NCBI GenBank assembly: GCA_003184365.1
Contig: NKYR01000013.1
Location: 1 to 64,000, forward strand
DNA from: Evernia prunastri
Taxonomy: Eukaryota; Ascomycota; Lecanoromycetes; Lecanorales; Parmeliaceae
Reading direction: 5' to 3'
Length of the DNA: 64,000 nucleotides
The position numbers were made by a program, and so were the translations under genes. Position 1 is the first letter of the stretch. Each line of letters begins with the position of its first letter. The notes under the pieces were generated by a model. That model was not told where the DNA came from, did not search any database, and saw only the letters and a program-made list of their open reading frames with translations. This document shows, one piece after another, positions 33,979-44,736 of this stretch.

Positions 33979-36311
33979 CTATCTGATCCATTCGGTTGGC
34001 CCACTCGATCTCGAAGCCTGCTCGGACAAGGGTTCCCATATGACTTGTATTGCATCGTGGTCATCGCTGAGGACCTCTTTGCCTTTGGATTCCATGCGAA
34101 ACTTGACATCTGCGAGCCCAAGAATGACTCTGATGTCGAAATCTACCCGCATATATCGCTCTCCGCGATTGTACCAGTGACGGTTCTTCTCTTTCATGTC
34201 TACGCACTTGCCCTCAAGCGACGAAGTGATGTCGCAGAGACGACTGACTTCACTTTGGCTTATGTTAGTCGGAAGCTGCTCCCGGGGTAGACCACACATG
34301 ACCACATGAGTTAGCCATTTCGCCTTGTAGTGGCCTGGTTTGACTTTGAGGCTATACGGCTTCAAGATGCCATCAATAGAGACTTTGTTACCCTTTGAGA
34401 TTTCGACCATTAGATTTCATATCGTGTTGTGCTTGAAAGTTTACACACCTGTTTGAGGAACCAGTCTATCTGGCCTTCTACCCATAATTTTCCATCGTGG
34501 GGACTTTTACAGACATTTTTGCCAATGTGAGTGAGATTCTTTCCAGGATCATACTCCTCGCGACATAACACGCCGTAGCTAAGCCGGCAACACCGTTCCT
34601 TGAAGACAGTCGTTCCAAGGCTGGATACCTGCCAGCGTTCCATTACCAAGCCTTGGACTACCGCAAGCTGGCTATTGACCCATTAGGTCAGCGAATCAGA
34701 GAATCAAAGGAAATTGGCGTGGTATGACTTACGGTTCCGCGACTATGATTATATTCGTTTTCTTTGAGCCGACTCTCGAAGAGCTGTAGCCACTAGAGTC
34801 GTAGTGTGCTTTGAAACGTTGCTTCACGTATGGTGAGCTTCCAAGGCCTCCTGAGAGAACAAGGTGAGACTAGAAGATGGATCAGGAACTCAATAAATCT
34901 AGGGAGAGAGCTGAATGTCACAGTACTATAACTGCACCGGGATGATTTTCTTGTACTTTCATGAATTGCTGGTCAATCAGACGAAGCATGCGGTCGACCT
35001 GGCTATCAAAGAGAGCCTTGATCTCCTCGCTTAATGTTTGTCAGGGGTTCGAGTACAGCGGATCCAATTCTTCAAGACCACTTACTGCGCGAATATCATT
35101 CTTGAGTTCTCAATCGAGATCTCGGGGTGGTGGTGCCCCGCAGCTAGACATGGAACCTCAAGTGGGATGCTGGGGAGACTGCAAATGACTTGCGTGCCAA
35201 AGGAACATTTGACCCTCTCGAACTTGTCGCGAACCATTCTGTGGGCCACATCTTCTGGACTTTCCAACAAATACTCCCGGATTTTCTCAAGTCGTGTAAA
35301 GATGATTTCGTAGAAATCGATGTCGATCAATGCGGAGCCTATCGAGCGTCCTGCGAAGACGTTAGAAATGCTTAAGGGCACGTGCTTCCCTTGCAATTCA
35401 TTGCAGAATACGATGACTACCTTCTACAAAACTAAGCTGTTGTAATGTCGTCGCTTGTGCTCTTGGAGACGTCATTTTAAGTACGTTCACATCCTATCAC
35501 ACACGAAATCAACAGCTGGGGCTTCAACAAGCTTGAAGGGGACTTCAAACCGTTGTTCCACCTCCGGCATCGCATACGAGAATGATGTCGTCCTTCTTCT
35601 CACTTATCAGTCATCCATTGCCGTCCAGAATACTCCGCTTGGTCAATGCTCATACCTCGAACTGCTGCTGGGAAGCATACACAGCTGCTGCTTCCGCCTC
35701 AGTCAGACCAATGCTGGTGCGGTGCTCTGCGCCATCGGATCCAAATCCTGCCTCCCGGATAACTTTTTCCACGTCAGCAATCATACGAGGATTGTTCCAC
35801 GTTGTTGGAACGCTAAAAACGAATTCCGTCCTTTGCGCCGTCCACCTGGGAAAGGAGTCGTTGAATGTCTCTCGAACATGATCGTGTACGCAGCGAAGGT
35901 AATCTCGAAGCCAGCGTCTTGCGTCCTCGACTTTGGGAGCGTTAGGCCTCGGATCATTGTAATTCGGATCAAGGTGAAGCTTGAAGAAATCTTTGACATC
36001 TGTGCCGTCTTCGTCGTCATGGTTGCACTGGAAGCCCCACTTCTTCACCTTCCCAGTGTATTCATCGTACTGCAGCCTTGTTGGCACCTTGTTTGATAGT
36101 TCGTTCAGCATTTTTCCGGGCCAATGCTGAATTATCTTTGGCTGGGGCCAGCCCGTACCCATGGAGTACGCGACACCTGTCTTTCGCCATCGCTGTTAAA
36201 AGATGGAACGTTCGAGGAATCAAATGAAGCTTCATAGGATGACGAACCTGTGCATGTCATGCCAAAGTCGATCCCAATTATATTCTCCGCGCTCCGGGTA
36301 TTGAGAAGCAT
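33979..36311 (-). CDS. Atypical Hsp70-family ATPase, nine exons
   Basis: Exons (high to low): 36311-36248, 36176-35656, 35598-35551, 35493-35421, 35350-35086, 35029-34927, 34869-34733, 34671-34449, 34392-33979. They add to 615 residues and every junction keeps frame. The actin/Hsp70 nucleotide-binding motifs are present: phosphate-1 NIIGIDFGMTCTG (about 10-22), phosphate-2 LVCDAGGGTTD (about 202-212) and adenosine VLSGGLGSSPYV (about 362-373). VFSVPTTWNNPRM and GLTEAEAAAVYA are further family blocks. The C-terminal 140 residues are not a classical substrate-binding beta-sandwich with EEVD. This is the expanded fungal Hsp70-like group related to HSPA12, of unknown client. Introns are 56-71 nt. 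Confidence 0.88.
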
Positions 36312-38174
36312 TGTCAGCGTCGGTCTGCTCTGTGACTGAGGTTCGGTTATGGTCTTGAGCAATTGGTTAAACAGTGACCAGATCACGAAATACGAAATAC
36401 GACAGTAATGCTATTGCAGAGTAACTAAAAGACGGGTAGGGAGGGAGACCCAGCCCATCTGCCGCAGAAATGATGGCCAAATTATCTTTAATGTGGCCCA
36501 GGATCTTCAACACTTCAAAGCATGTGAAAATTCCACGAATCAGTGCGGCTGTTCAAGTGGGGAAGAGGATGAAGTTATCCCTTGCATCTCCGTACTTTAC
36601 TCTTAGATAATTTGTCCCAAGGCAGATTCCGGCGTCCCTCCAGTCGCCATCAGCACGAACCGCAGCGTCAGCACGAACCGCAGCATCGGCAGCTGGGTAA
36701 CATCGACCCTCAACTTTCTTTATCTTCCTGGCCACGTAAGAAGCATGGCAACAAATGTGCGAAATCGGTAATGCACTCTACGATCGCGCTTTTGAAGAGT
36801 CTTTAAGGCGGCGGTCCTCAAAATGTAAGAATTGATTCAAGATGCTTCAATCCATGATTCCAGGCCCGACTGAATCCTTCCTTCCTACATGAATTTGCGG
36901 TAGATGAACGTTTTCACTCTTGCATTAGTGTGGCGGATCTAGCCGTGGCAATTGAAGTCGAACAACTTAAGATACGCATGCTCGGCATCTACAACATAAC
37001 CCTGGCTTCGCAATCATTACTCTTTTCCTAGGAGGACGGTTCAGCCGCAAGAACTTTTTCCTTGGTAGCTCCTACGCGTATACCCCCTTCACATCAGAGT
37101 TCTGTCTCCAGACCTTAGCCGTTAGCCCCCGGCAGAGCTGGTCTGTTTAAGTTTCAGCGCACCGCAAGATCGAAGGAGCGAGTGTGTACAGAAGAGACCC
37201 CTCGAAGAAAAATAAAGGATTTTGTTCACTCGTGACCGCTCTATAGATAACCAGAAAATCAGCTTTGAAGCTCCTTAGACTGCGTATACCTAATACAAAA
37301 GGGGAGTATACGCCTAGTCAATAAAGGGTATACGCGTAGGAGCTGCGAGAGGGTTCTTTTGGCCGAGAGTAAAAAAGTTGCGAAATGTGAAAGATGATCT
37401 TGTAGAAAGATAATCGCAACTGTTTTCTAAAGTACCAGTAAGCTGAAAATATACATCGATCTCAGAAGATTGATCTATACAAGAATCACCACATCTATTC
37501 AAAGCTTACAGTTACTTATATTGAAGTCCCCGTATGTGATTCTCTATTTTATATTACTTGTATTCACACGGGGTCGGCTGAATCGCCCGCCTAGGGTTTT
37601 GCAGAAAGGACTACCGCCAGCTATTGCTACTTCCATTTCAATGGCACACTTTGGCTTTCTTTTTCTTTTTCTCTCTCTCATATATGCAGCTGTCAGATCA
37701 GGCTTTATCTGTGTCAGCCTAAGCCTCGTTCTCGGCCTCGGTACTAGAAGACTGACGGTGTGCAGGTGAAAGGATCAAGTGTGGGATTCATGCATGCCCA
37801 AGGCTAGGACTTTCATTACTTTGGCAAACCGACTGGATTGCCCCATCTCCACAAAGAAGGCAATTTAAGGCATTTTAAGGCAACAAGAGTGTGATGTATG
37901 GAAAGCGTAAGGCTGTGCATGTCCGCACGTACAGTCTAGACCTGCGATATGTTGGAGAAATGAAGGATGATGGGCGACGCGGCCCTACTAAAATTAGAGG
38001 TTTGGTTTCGACCGAATGTAACTCCTTAGTAAAGGCTTGGAGGGGATTCTACGCCTTCTTTGGCCAGGTTACAACTCCGCGCTCGTTGAGGTCAACCAAC
38101 CTTCCGCTTCCACATCTCAACCATTACGTGCGAGGTTGGAGCCCCTTTGCCTTGACGCACAAACACGACTCATA
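36312..38174. other. Intergenic with an inverted-repeat unit
   Basis: An 18-base direct duplication (CAGCACGAACCGCAGC) lies at about 36651-36685. The inverted repeat described next lies within this interval. Small open frames have no support. Confidence 0.5.
37067..37344. repeat. 278-bp segment bounded by 19-bp perfect inverted repeats
   Basis: AGCTCCTACGCGTATACCC at 37067-37085 is exactly inverted as GGGTATACGCGTAGGAGCT at 37326-37344. A third partial copy, GAGTATACGCCTAG, lies just inside the right end near 37306. The interior is non-coding. Size and structure fit a miniature inverted-repeat element (MITE), but no target-site duplication was identified. Confidence 0.5.
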
Positions 38175-39650
38175 ATGGATCTCATATCATCCTGCTTCGC
38201 TTCTGGTATAGGTGCTACGATAAAGATTGTCGAAGTTATCTATCAGATTCGAGCCACAGACGAGCAAACCTCCGACATCCTCAACACAGCGAATCACGTT
38301 GAGAGGAATCTAAAGGAAGCGGATCGTCTGCTCCGTCAAAAGGGCTCTTTGCTCGACAAAGACGAGAACGCATGGGCCGTGTCCGCCATCCGCGACGCTC
38401 GGGAGGCACTTCAAAGCGTCGCGAAGCTGATCGAACCGGCACGAGTAGAGAAAATGACCAGGAAAGATATAGGGGTGATGACCAAAACTTTCTGGGCTTT
38501 CAAGTCTAATACGCAGGCTCGGGACAAGCACGCTATGGTGAACGTCTGCCATCAGACCCTTCTGATTCTCATAACCCGTCTCCACTCAATAAATATACCG
38601 ACTGTGTCGGAGATCCCAGACCAAGGGACTCTGCTGCCACCCCCGCCCTATGACAACAACATGGAGAAGCTATGGACTTGGCGGGACCAACGCAGAAACA
38701 GGAAAAAGAGCACAATGAGTCTAAGGCATGACATCAACGGTACCCCGGTCTATATCGCGACTACAGACCCGCAAGAACTCGAAGTCCCATTTCTTGACTC
38801 AAATTCTTACATCGCTCCTACTTCCATTATGGACAGCCAACGAAGTATTCCGGCACAGGAGGGCGGAAGCTTTAACACAAGTTCTCACCCCGATTACCTA
38901 GACGCCCCACCGAAGCTCGCACCCTCTGATAACGAATCGCTTGAATTTTCGAATCGTCTCATGCCACCTACCGCTCCCTACTCACTTGGCGGGTGGCTTG
39001 ACGCAAGCTACAGCAGTGTTTCCCTTTCGGAAAGCTCAATCGACCTTTCTGGCACCTACAAGAGACCAGTCCGTCCAATCCATACATCCCTTGAGACCGC
39101 CACAAATTTCGCAGGAAGGAGCCCAACGTTTGAGATGAGCACCGCGCCTCCATCTACATGGCAACAAATGCCACAGCCAATCGAACAAGACATATCATCA
39201 TATTTGTTCACAGGCAATCCATCTCAGTCCTGTCTCGCCGACCCGACCGGCTCAAATTTGACATCGCAGTCGTGGGGCAGTCCGGCATCCGCCGATAGAC
39301 CTGTTGAGAAACCGGGCAACCCCAGTCAGGCGGACCACCCAGCCTATAAGTCAGAACTGAAAGCAGAAGAGGTGGAATCAGGCGCGATATATCCTGGGGC
39401 AGACCAGGGCCCAAGTATCGGCGGTGCGAGAAGGACGGAGAGAGCGTTGATGGATCGGATCTGGGCGAGCGGCGCGTGGTCGCATTCGAGCCCGGCCTTG
39501 GCGGGCGCACGGCCCGAGCTCGGCGACAGAGTGCCCAGTACCCGGGAAAGGAGCGGAAGTGGGACGATAGCGCGGGGCGGTTGGCTAGTTTATCAGAGAT
39601 CGCAGCGGGACTCGAAGCATGGGAGGGAGGGGGCCGCGGAACGGGACTGA
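38175..39650 (+). CDS. Protein with fungal STAND-type (HeLo-like) N-terminal domain
   Basis: Single 491-codon frame from ATG 38175 (MDLISSCFASGIGATIKIVE). Residues 1-140 are helical and resemble the N-terminal domain found at the front of fungal NLR/STAND proteins and stand-alone relatives: small hydrophobic first helix, then NTANHVERNLKEADRLLRQK, REALQSVAKLIEPARVE and HQTLLILITRLHSI. A short TWRDQRRNRKKS basic segment follows, then about 280 residues of Ser/Pro/Thr-rich disorder. No NACHT, NB-ARC or repeat domain is present. The extreme C-terminus (GGWLVYQRSQRDSKHGREG) resembles a short Trp/Tyr-basic motif that I recall from related proteins. Role in signalling or incompatibility is inference. 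The earlier in-frame ATG at 38037 is less likely. Confidence 0.65.
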   Translation: MDLISSCFASGIGATIKIVEVIYQIRATDEQTSDILNTANHVERNLKEADRLLRQKGSLLDKDENAWAVSAIRDAREALQSVAKLIEPARVEKMTRKDIGVMTKTFWAFKSNTQARDKHAMVNVCHQTLLILITRLHSINIPTVSEIPDQGTLLPPPPYDNNMEKLWTWRDQRRNRKKSTMSLRHDINGTPVYIATTDPQELEVPFLDSNSYIAPTSIMDSQRSIPAQEGGSFNTSSHPDYLDAPPKLAPSDNESLEFSNRLMPPTAPYSLGGWLDASYSSVSLSESSIDLSGTYKRPVRPIHTSLETATNFAGRSPTFEMSTAPPSTWQQMPQPIEQDISSYLFTGNPSQSCLADPTGSNLTSQSWGSPASADRPVEKPGNPSQADHPAYKSELKAEEVESGAIYPGADQGPSIGGARRTERALMDRIWASGAWSHSSPALAGARPELGDRVPSTRERSGSGTIARGGWLVYQRSQRDSKHGREGAAERD

Positions 39651-40015
39651 CGGTCTTGCGACTTGGGTCGTAGGAGGTGTATTCGTGCAGGGGGGGTTTG
39701 CCGTGATGATAAAGATGAGGATGGAGAGAAGCGCATTGCAGTGGGTATTGATGCCAAAGAGTTTTGGGAGGCGGAAGGCGTTCGGTTATTGAATGAACCA
39801 CTCGAGGTACCGATGAAAAGAAGAAAGAAACGATGATACACGACAGCAAGCAAAAAGGGCCTCCACGGCGAAAAGCGGACACTCATCTCAGCGTGGTGCA
39901 GGAGTGGTGTTGAATGATGCATACAGAATGTAGCCTCGGGGGCCATGAGCCATCTTATTGATGAAGGAAAAATAAATAAATAAAAATTCCCCCCTCCATA
40001 ATAGTCGCAGACTAG
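39651..40015. other. 3' flank, no gene
   Basis: A-rich tract with AATAAATAAATAAAAATT near 39967-39985, possibly a polyadenylation area. Nothing else seen. Confidence 0.4.
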
Positions 40016-40396
40016 CCTTCAGCTGTCATCATGTATAGACACCAAAACAGCTGGAATCGTGTAAATGTTGTTGCGGGGTCTCAACACCGGAGCCACAAGC
40101 TACCTGAAAAGGCACATGTAGTCCCCCCGGTGCCAAGAAAAGTACCATGCTTGTTCATGTACCTGGAGTAAAATGAGGCTATGTGCAGGCGCGGGCGGGC
40201 GGGAAAGAATGCTACGATTCTGAAAGAGATGGAATGGAATGAAGAGCGCATTACTGGTGGGGAGTCCATATAAATGGAGCTCCCATCAAGTCACGTCTCC
40301 CTATGCGATCTTATTGGCCTACTATGCGACATAATCATGCAATGCGAAACCACCACGCTGTGCGACCGACTAACCCTCAGTCCAAATGTGGCGAAG
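40016..40396 (-). repeat. Dispersed repeat family, copy C (no internal gene)
   Basis: Read on the minus strand it has CGCCACATTTGGACTGAGGG, TTAGTCGGTCGCA, TCGCATAGTAGGCC, GGGAGCTCCATTTATATGG, TCATTCCATTCCATCTCTTT and TTTCCCGCCCGCCCGC. The right arm follows, with GGCACCGGGGGGACTACATG, GGCTCCGGTGTTGAGACCCC, GCAACAACATTTACACG and CCAGCTGTTTTGGTGTC. It matches copy B in organisation, including the short joining segment with TGAACAAGCATGG. Relative to copy A it lacks the gene. Confidence 0.75.
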
Positions 40397-40580
40397 AGGG
40401 AAGGAATTGCGACGCCGCCGCAATCGGAGTAAAACGCACCCAACAGCTCACGTAATATCGCGACCGTCTTTCCTCCAAGCCACTCCAAGCTCATTCTAGA
40501 GAAACCGTGCATTTTGTGCTTTACGAAAGCCACGGAGCAGTGCCGGTCACATTCACTCTGTCTACGTGTGCCAATCCCAC

Positions 40581-41266
40581 CTACAGTTCCCTCAGCCCCT
40601 CTCCTTCAACATACTCGGCCCCGTAAAGCTCCCTCTTCATCCCGTCCAACTTCTCCCTATCGCCACCCATCAGATTCAACATGTAACCCTCCAGTATCCC
40701 AATGTTATCCGTCCACACCTCCGCCCTAGCCTTCAACGCCTGAATCTCCATCCGCCTCCTCTCCACCTCTCCCGGGTCCCCATCCTTATATCCCTCCAAT
40801 TCTTTCCTCAAAACCGCAACCTCCCCGTCCAACTCCAGCTTCGCACTGATGAGCTGCCCCCTACCTTCATCATCCTCCCCTCTCTTCTCGTTCGCCTCCC
40901 GGACCTTCTCTTCCAACTCCCCTAGGGAGCCCTCAACCTTCGACAACTCCTCTTTTAGCTTCCCCAACACATTTTCACGGCTCTTCTTCTCCTCAGATAG
41001 GAAGCTCCAGTACCAGTTCCCGCTGCCGATTTTTTCGACGCGGATTCTGCCTTCGTCGCTCAGGGCTTGGAGGTAGTCTTTGACTTGCATGCCGTTGATG
41101 GAGGCGACGGAAGGGAGAGCTTTCTCGAGATCTTTGATCGAGTGTGCCGTGCGAGAATTGTGCAAGTAGGCGAGAATGAGGTTTTGTTTTGCGACCGGTG
41201 GTAGGGTTTTGGGTGCCTGTAGTGTCAGTTGGGTGCGAGACTTGGGGGAGAGGGGTAAGGTACCAT
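40581..41266 (-). CDS. mnd1: Meiotic nuclear division protein 1
   Basis: Exon 1 is only the ATG (41266-41264). A 47-nt intron (GTACCT donor, ACTACAG acceptor) leads to exon 2 (41216-40581), giving 212 residues that start M-APKTLPPVAKQNLILAY. The N-terminal winged helix contains the highly conserved SIKDLEKALPSVASINGMQV and LQALSDEGRIRVEKIGSGNW-W-W-F. Residues about 75-170 are a coiled coil (VLGKLKEELSKVEGSLGELE and following). Mnd1 pairs with Hop2 and helps Dmc1/Rad51 find homologous partners in meiotic recombination. Length matches the family. Hop2 is not in this window. The start-codon intron is needed to recover the conserved N-terminus. Confidence 0.95.
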
Positions 41267-42310
41267 GATTGAGAGACTGTGATGTACCAAATAGGATAAT
41301 CGGTCGTAAGTGCGAATGATTGAACTTTCGCCCTGATCCTTGGGGTTGATAACTTGATGAGTTCTAGTTTTGCGGGCGCGCCAAGCATTCCCATTCACCT
41401 GGTATCCTTCTCCCTCAACGATTAAAATTCTCAACATCAAGCATCAATGATTCGAACACCAATTTGCCAAAATTCATGTATGTCATAAACAGTTCCCATA
41501 CAGCCCGATGGCATCCTGCTATCAACACTAAGACGATGCTTCCTTCACAAGGTCATACGTGATAGAAATCGATTCCGCGCTCGGTACTCATTCATGGAAG
41601 GCGGCCAGAATTCCCGCCAAATTTCGTAATTCAGTCCTTGCTGGTTACTAAGGTGCGATGGCACTGCCAGAAAGTACCGGCGCTAAGTTCACTGTATATT
41701 CACGAGCCTCAGCTTTGACTGTCGATCGCAGCAAGTCGAGTGATACCCACTCAATCACGGGTTGCTTGAAAGTTCCCCAAGTAGCATTCACCTTTCCGCT
41801 CTGCTTCTCCAGAGCCAACAGTGCCTGTCTCTTGTCCGTGGCTCAGAGATTGCTTCAAGAGGTTCCGGTATCTAAGGATATTCGGGTTGTCCAAGAAGTA
41901 CGTCGAACCTGTCCAATGGCTTCTTTTTGCGTAGAGAGCTGGATGAAATGCTACATGCTTGCTGTATTGCTCATTCATCATTGCATAGTTTTCGATCCTT
42001 TTGCCAGATCCTCTTTTACTAAGAATGGCAAGTCTCGACGCCAACGCTTCATAAGGTCAACTAAGAGCATTCGATGTAGTGTTGCAAGTCATGTTTATCA
42101 TTTTAAGCAAGCGCTAGCTTGCTACCTACCTCTACTCTATTGAAAGATTGCAAAAGATTTCCCGTTCACACAACTCCGCTAGCACCTATTAAAAGCCAGT
42201 CAGAGACAGACTACACACATACAGAGCGGACAAACCATGATGCTAGACGCCGAACAATATCACCTATCGAGATTGAGTCATCCCAAAACATTGAGTATTC
42301 TCCCCCGTCG
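41267..42310. other. No assigned gene
   Basis: A minus-strand frame at 41751-42044 (MASRLAILSKRGSGKRIENY, then SKHVAFHPALYAKRSHWTGS) has protein-like composition but no partner exon or known motif. It could be a gene relic. Confidence 0.4.
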
Positions 42311-43180
42311 TCATTGCTTGCGCCCTAGTTGAGCAGCTCTCAGCCGATTCTTGGCAATCCTCATCTTGTTCAGTCTCTTTTCTCGTTGGCTTTCTGTCTC
42401 CCGGTGGAGTCTCTCATGAACTCGTCGGCTACTTGGACTCCCCAAAATCTGGCCGCAAACTGAGCACGTACGCCTCTCAACGTCGTGGATGACCATATGT
42501 TGTCGTAGATGGCCCGGGCCTCTGAAAACTTTCTGGCAAACCGTGCAGCGATGACCTATTTCTCCTCCTAGCTGCGAGGTTCCATTACTGAAGCTATCTT
42601 CGTCAGGCTGGTGAGAGCTTCCATCTTCTGCGTCGGCTTCGTTGCCTTCTTCTGCCATTCGAAAACAGATTTGTGCTAAAGCATCTGCAAGCTGGGTCTT
42701 GATACAAGGGCGCAAAACCGCCAGAGGGACTTCAATATCATCTTCGATCTCTTGGAAGCTGAAGTTGGTGCCGGCGCGACTGTTGGCCAAGTTGACTGCC
42801 TCCTGAAGATCTTCTCCCCTAAAGTGGCTGAAGACCGTGTCATCGTTTTCCCTAATAGAGATTCCTGGATCCGAGATGGTATCGTCGTCCGAATCGGCAT
42901 CGACACCATAGAATGCAACCAACATGTCCTGGAAGGAGATCTGGACTCGGTGACCGGTCGACTTGTTGCATTTGAAATCTGCATAACATGCTCGACAAGT
43001 TGGCGAATTCAGCACAAACCACATTTGAGCACAGGCCTCACATTCAGGATCGACGCAGGGTAATTCGATCGAGTTCGATTCGGAAGACCCGCCGATTTCG
43101 AAGGAGTTGCCACATAATCCACATGTTTCCAATCCGGAATTCGCAGTGACCAGGAGCGAAGAAAGACTGGGGAGTGGCAT
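42311..43180 (-). CDS. RING-like plus C2H2 zinc-finger protein
   Basis: 289 residues from ATG 43180 (context ACAATGCC); an earlier in-frame ATG at 43318 adds a leader without motif. Residues about 18-70 form a RING-like Cys cluster (TCGLCGNSF, LPCVDPECEACAQMWF, SPTCRACYADF). The middle contains an acidic segment and SRAGTNFSFQEIEDDIE. The C-terminus has two C2H2 fingers (CTVCQKVFRGPGHLRQHMVI and CSVCGQILGSPSSRRVHERL) and a basic tail (RIAKNRLRAAQLGRKQ). The RING part may act in ubiquitin transfer or protein contacts; the fingers suggest nucleic-acid binding. The RAGTxFxxxE segment also appears in the RING protein at 49912-50844, which suggests the two are related. Confidence 0.75.
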   Translation of the reverse strand: MPLPSLSSLLVTANSGLETCGLCGNSFEIGGSSESNSIELPCVDPECEACAQMWFVLNSPTCRACYADFKCNKSTGHRVQISFQDMLVAFYGVDADSDDDTISDPGISIRENDDTVFSHFRGEDLQEAVNLANSRAGTNFSFQEIEDDIEVPLAVLRPCIKTQLADALAQICFRMAEEGNEADAEDGSSHQPDEDSFSNGTSQLGGEIGHRCTVCQKVFRGPGHLRQHMVIHDVERRTCSVCGQILGSPSSRRVHERLHRETESQREKRLNKMRIAKNRLRAAQLGRKQ

Positions 43181-43607
43181 TGTTGTGATAAAGTAAAGAT
43201 CAAGTGATCTTCTCGTGCGAGGTTGATCAGGCTGTGGAGAGGGAAAGTAACTTTTGTTGAGGTCTAGGCGAAATTCTTGACTTAGCAAAGGACTTCGGAT
43301 AGAGTTGTGAGTATCCAAGTGAGAAGAGGGAAGTTTTCTGGAATTTATATGTTTCGGCTAGCACGTTACCTTGACACAAATTCGGATTTCAGCACATACT
43401 GAAGAAGGTCATTGTGCCTGGCTGGAACAATGAGGTCGACTATTGACGGTATCATGTGGCACAAGAATCGCATTGTCACTCAACAATGCACCTTTCTCTA
43501 ATTTGGTTTTATGCCCCTTTTGATGGCCTCCTTGTGTGCTCTCCCTATGTTCTAGCTCGCTGTTCAACTTAATTGTCGAGAACAAAAATTGTTGTTGACT
43601 AATATAA
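43181..43607. other. Divergent intergenic region
   Basis: Likely promoters of the zinc-finger gene (minus) and the small Cys-rich gene (plus). No specific motif recognised. Confidence 0.45.
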
Positions 43608-44033
43608 ATGCCATGTAAGCCCATGATCAACTTCCTATCCATCACCTTACCCACACATTACTACACACACATCGAATGTCAACACCATAGGAAAGTCAAG
43701 CTCGTCGAACGTTGCGAAACGTTCGCGGGCGGTAACTGCGTCTGCCTTCCCGTCTGCATCAAAAAAATCACCGCCCCGTCTCTATGTGTTTCATGTTTCC
43801 GCGAGGAGGAAGCCGACATCGATGCGACATATTACGCGAAGATAGAATCCATCAATCGCACGATCGCTGAACACGAGGCAAAACAGGCGGAGAGGCAGAT
43901 ACGGGGCAGGGCTCAGGGAGCAACCGATATGTTTATCGCTTACCTGGAGCAAGAAATCAAGGATGTGAAGAAGGAGAGAGAGCTGGAGATCAAGGAGTTC
44001 AGAACTCAACAGGGTGTCTGGGCAGATGGCTGA
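43608..44033 (+). CDS. Small Cys/His-cluster and coiled-coil protein
   Basis: Open frame of 141 codons. The centre reads IECQHHRKVKLVERC, then GGNCVCLPVC and SLCVSC, a dense Cys/His arrangement (C-x-H-H...C...C-x-C-x-x-x-C...C-x-x-C) that could hold two metal ions. Residues about 75-135 are a charged helix (ESINRTIAEHEAKQAERQIR, EQEIKDVKKERELEIKEF), probably a coiled coil. The first 20 residues are hydrophobic and may instead be non-coding if the true start lies in an unseen upstream exon. No family assignment. It sits amid the RING-like genes of 42-53 kb. Confidence 0.45.
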   Translation: MPCKPMINFLSITLPTHYYTHIECQHHRKVKLVERCETFAGGNCVCLPVCIKKITAPSLCVSCFREEEADIDATYYAKIESINRTIAEHEAKQAERQIRGRAQGATDMFIAYLEQEIKDVKKERELEIKEFRTQQGVWADG

Positions 44034-44736
44034 GGCGGAAACGAATCGGCTCATGTTGGTAAATAAGGTATGACTAAGTACTTAGTGAAGCGGATCCCCA
44101 GTTGAGTAATGCAAACAACCTCCTACTCTATTATCATTTAAGTTTGAATGGTCTTTGCTCAAAAGGCTACAATGATGACTGCCTTTGCCACTCTCCCAAT
44201 CGTCTTTGCTGCATACGTAACAGGTCGGTGTACAGAGTAGTGCTCGAATAGATCGTCCTTAGCCATGTTTCAGCTGTGGCTTTCGCGTATGTCGGCTATT
44301 CTATGGATCACCGAGTTTCTGTGGGGGTAAAGACATGCCCCAGGAGAGCTCTGAGATAGACGAATACAAGCTACCTGCTCACCATTCTTGCCACATAGGT
44401 AGCTGAAATCCTGAGAAATAGATTGCCATGACATAATCCGCTAAAGCTGAGACAGCGGCGCAGCCGCGATCCCAACTCTCTTTTCTACGGCACAACATCG
44501 CACATGAAACTCGATGTTGGGAGGGGAATTTTAATTCGTTCGTCAGGGATCACAAACTGACGACGATACAAAAGCTGGGCATCTGCTTCGAGTTTCGAGA
44601 ACAAAACTGAAGGAAACATTCATTCGAGTACTTTGTCTCGTGCTTGGCCCCCAGCGTATCCTTCGATCGGACCTTGTTTTATATAAGCTATGCTAACTGC
44701 GGTCGCGTCTGAGACTTTGATCTTTGATTCACAGCC
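44034..44736 (+). promoter_or_regulatory. Intergenic region with TATA box
   Basis: TATATAAG at 44680-44687 lies about 50 bases before the ATG at 44737 and is a good core promoter. The rest shows nothing else. Confidence 0.5.

Noticed and set aside
39476..39673. Alternative C-terminus for the STAND-type protein in another frame
   Set aside because: The main frame continues without stop to 39650 and no intron would switch to the alternative.
41751..42044. 97-codon minus-strand frame with KRIENYAMMNEQ
   Set aside because: It looks non-random but matches no family I know and lacks neighbouring exons; left as a possible relic only.
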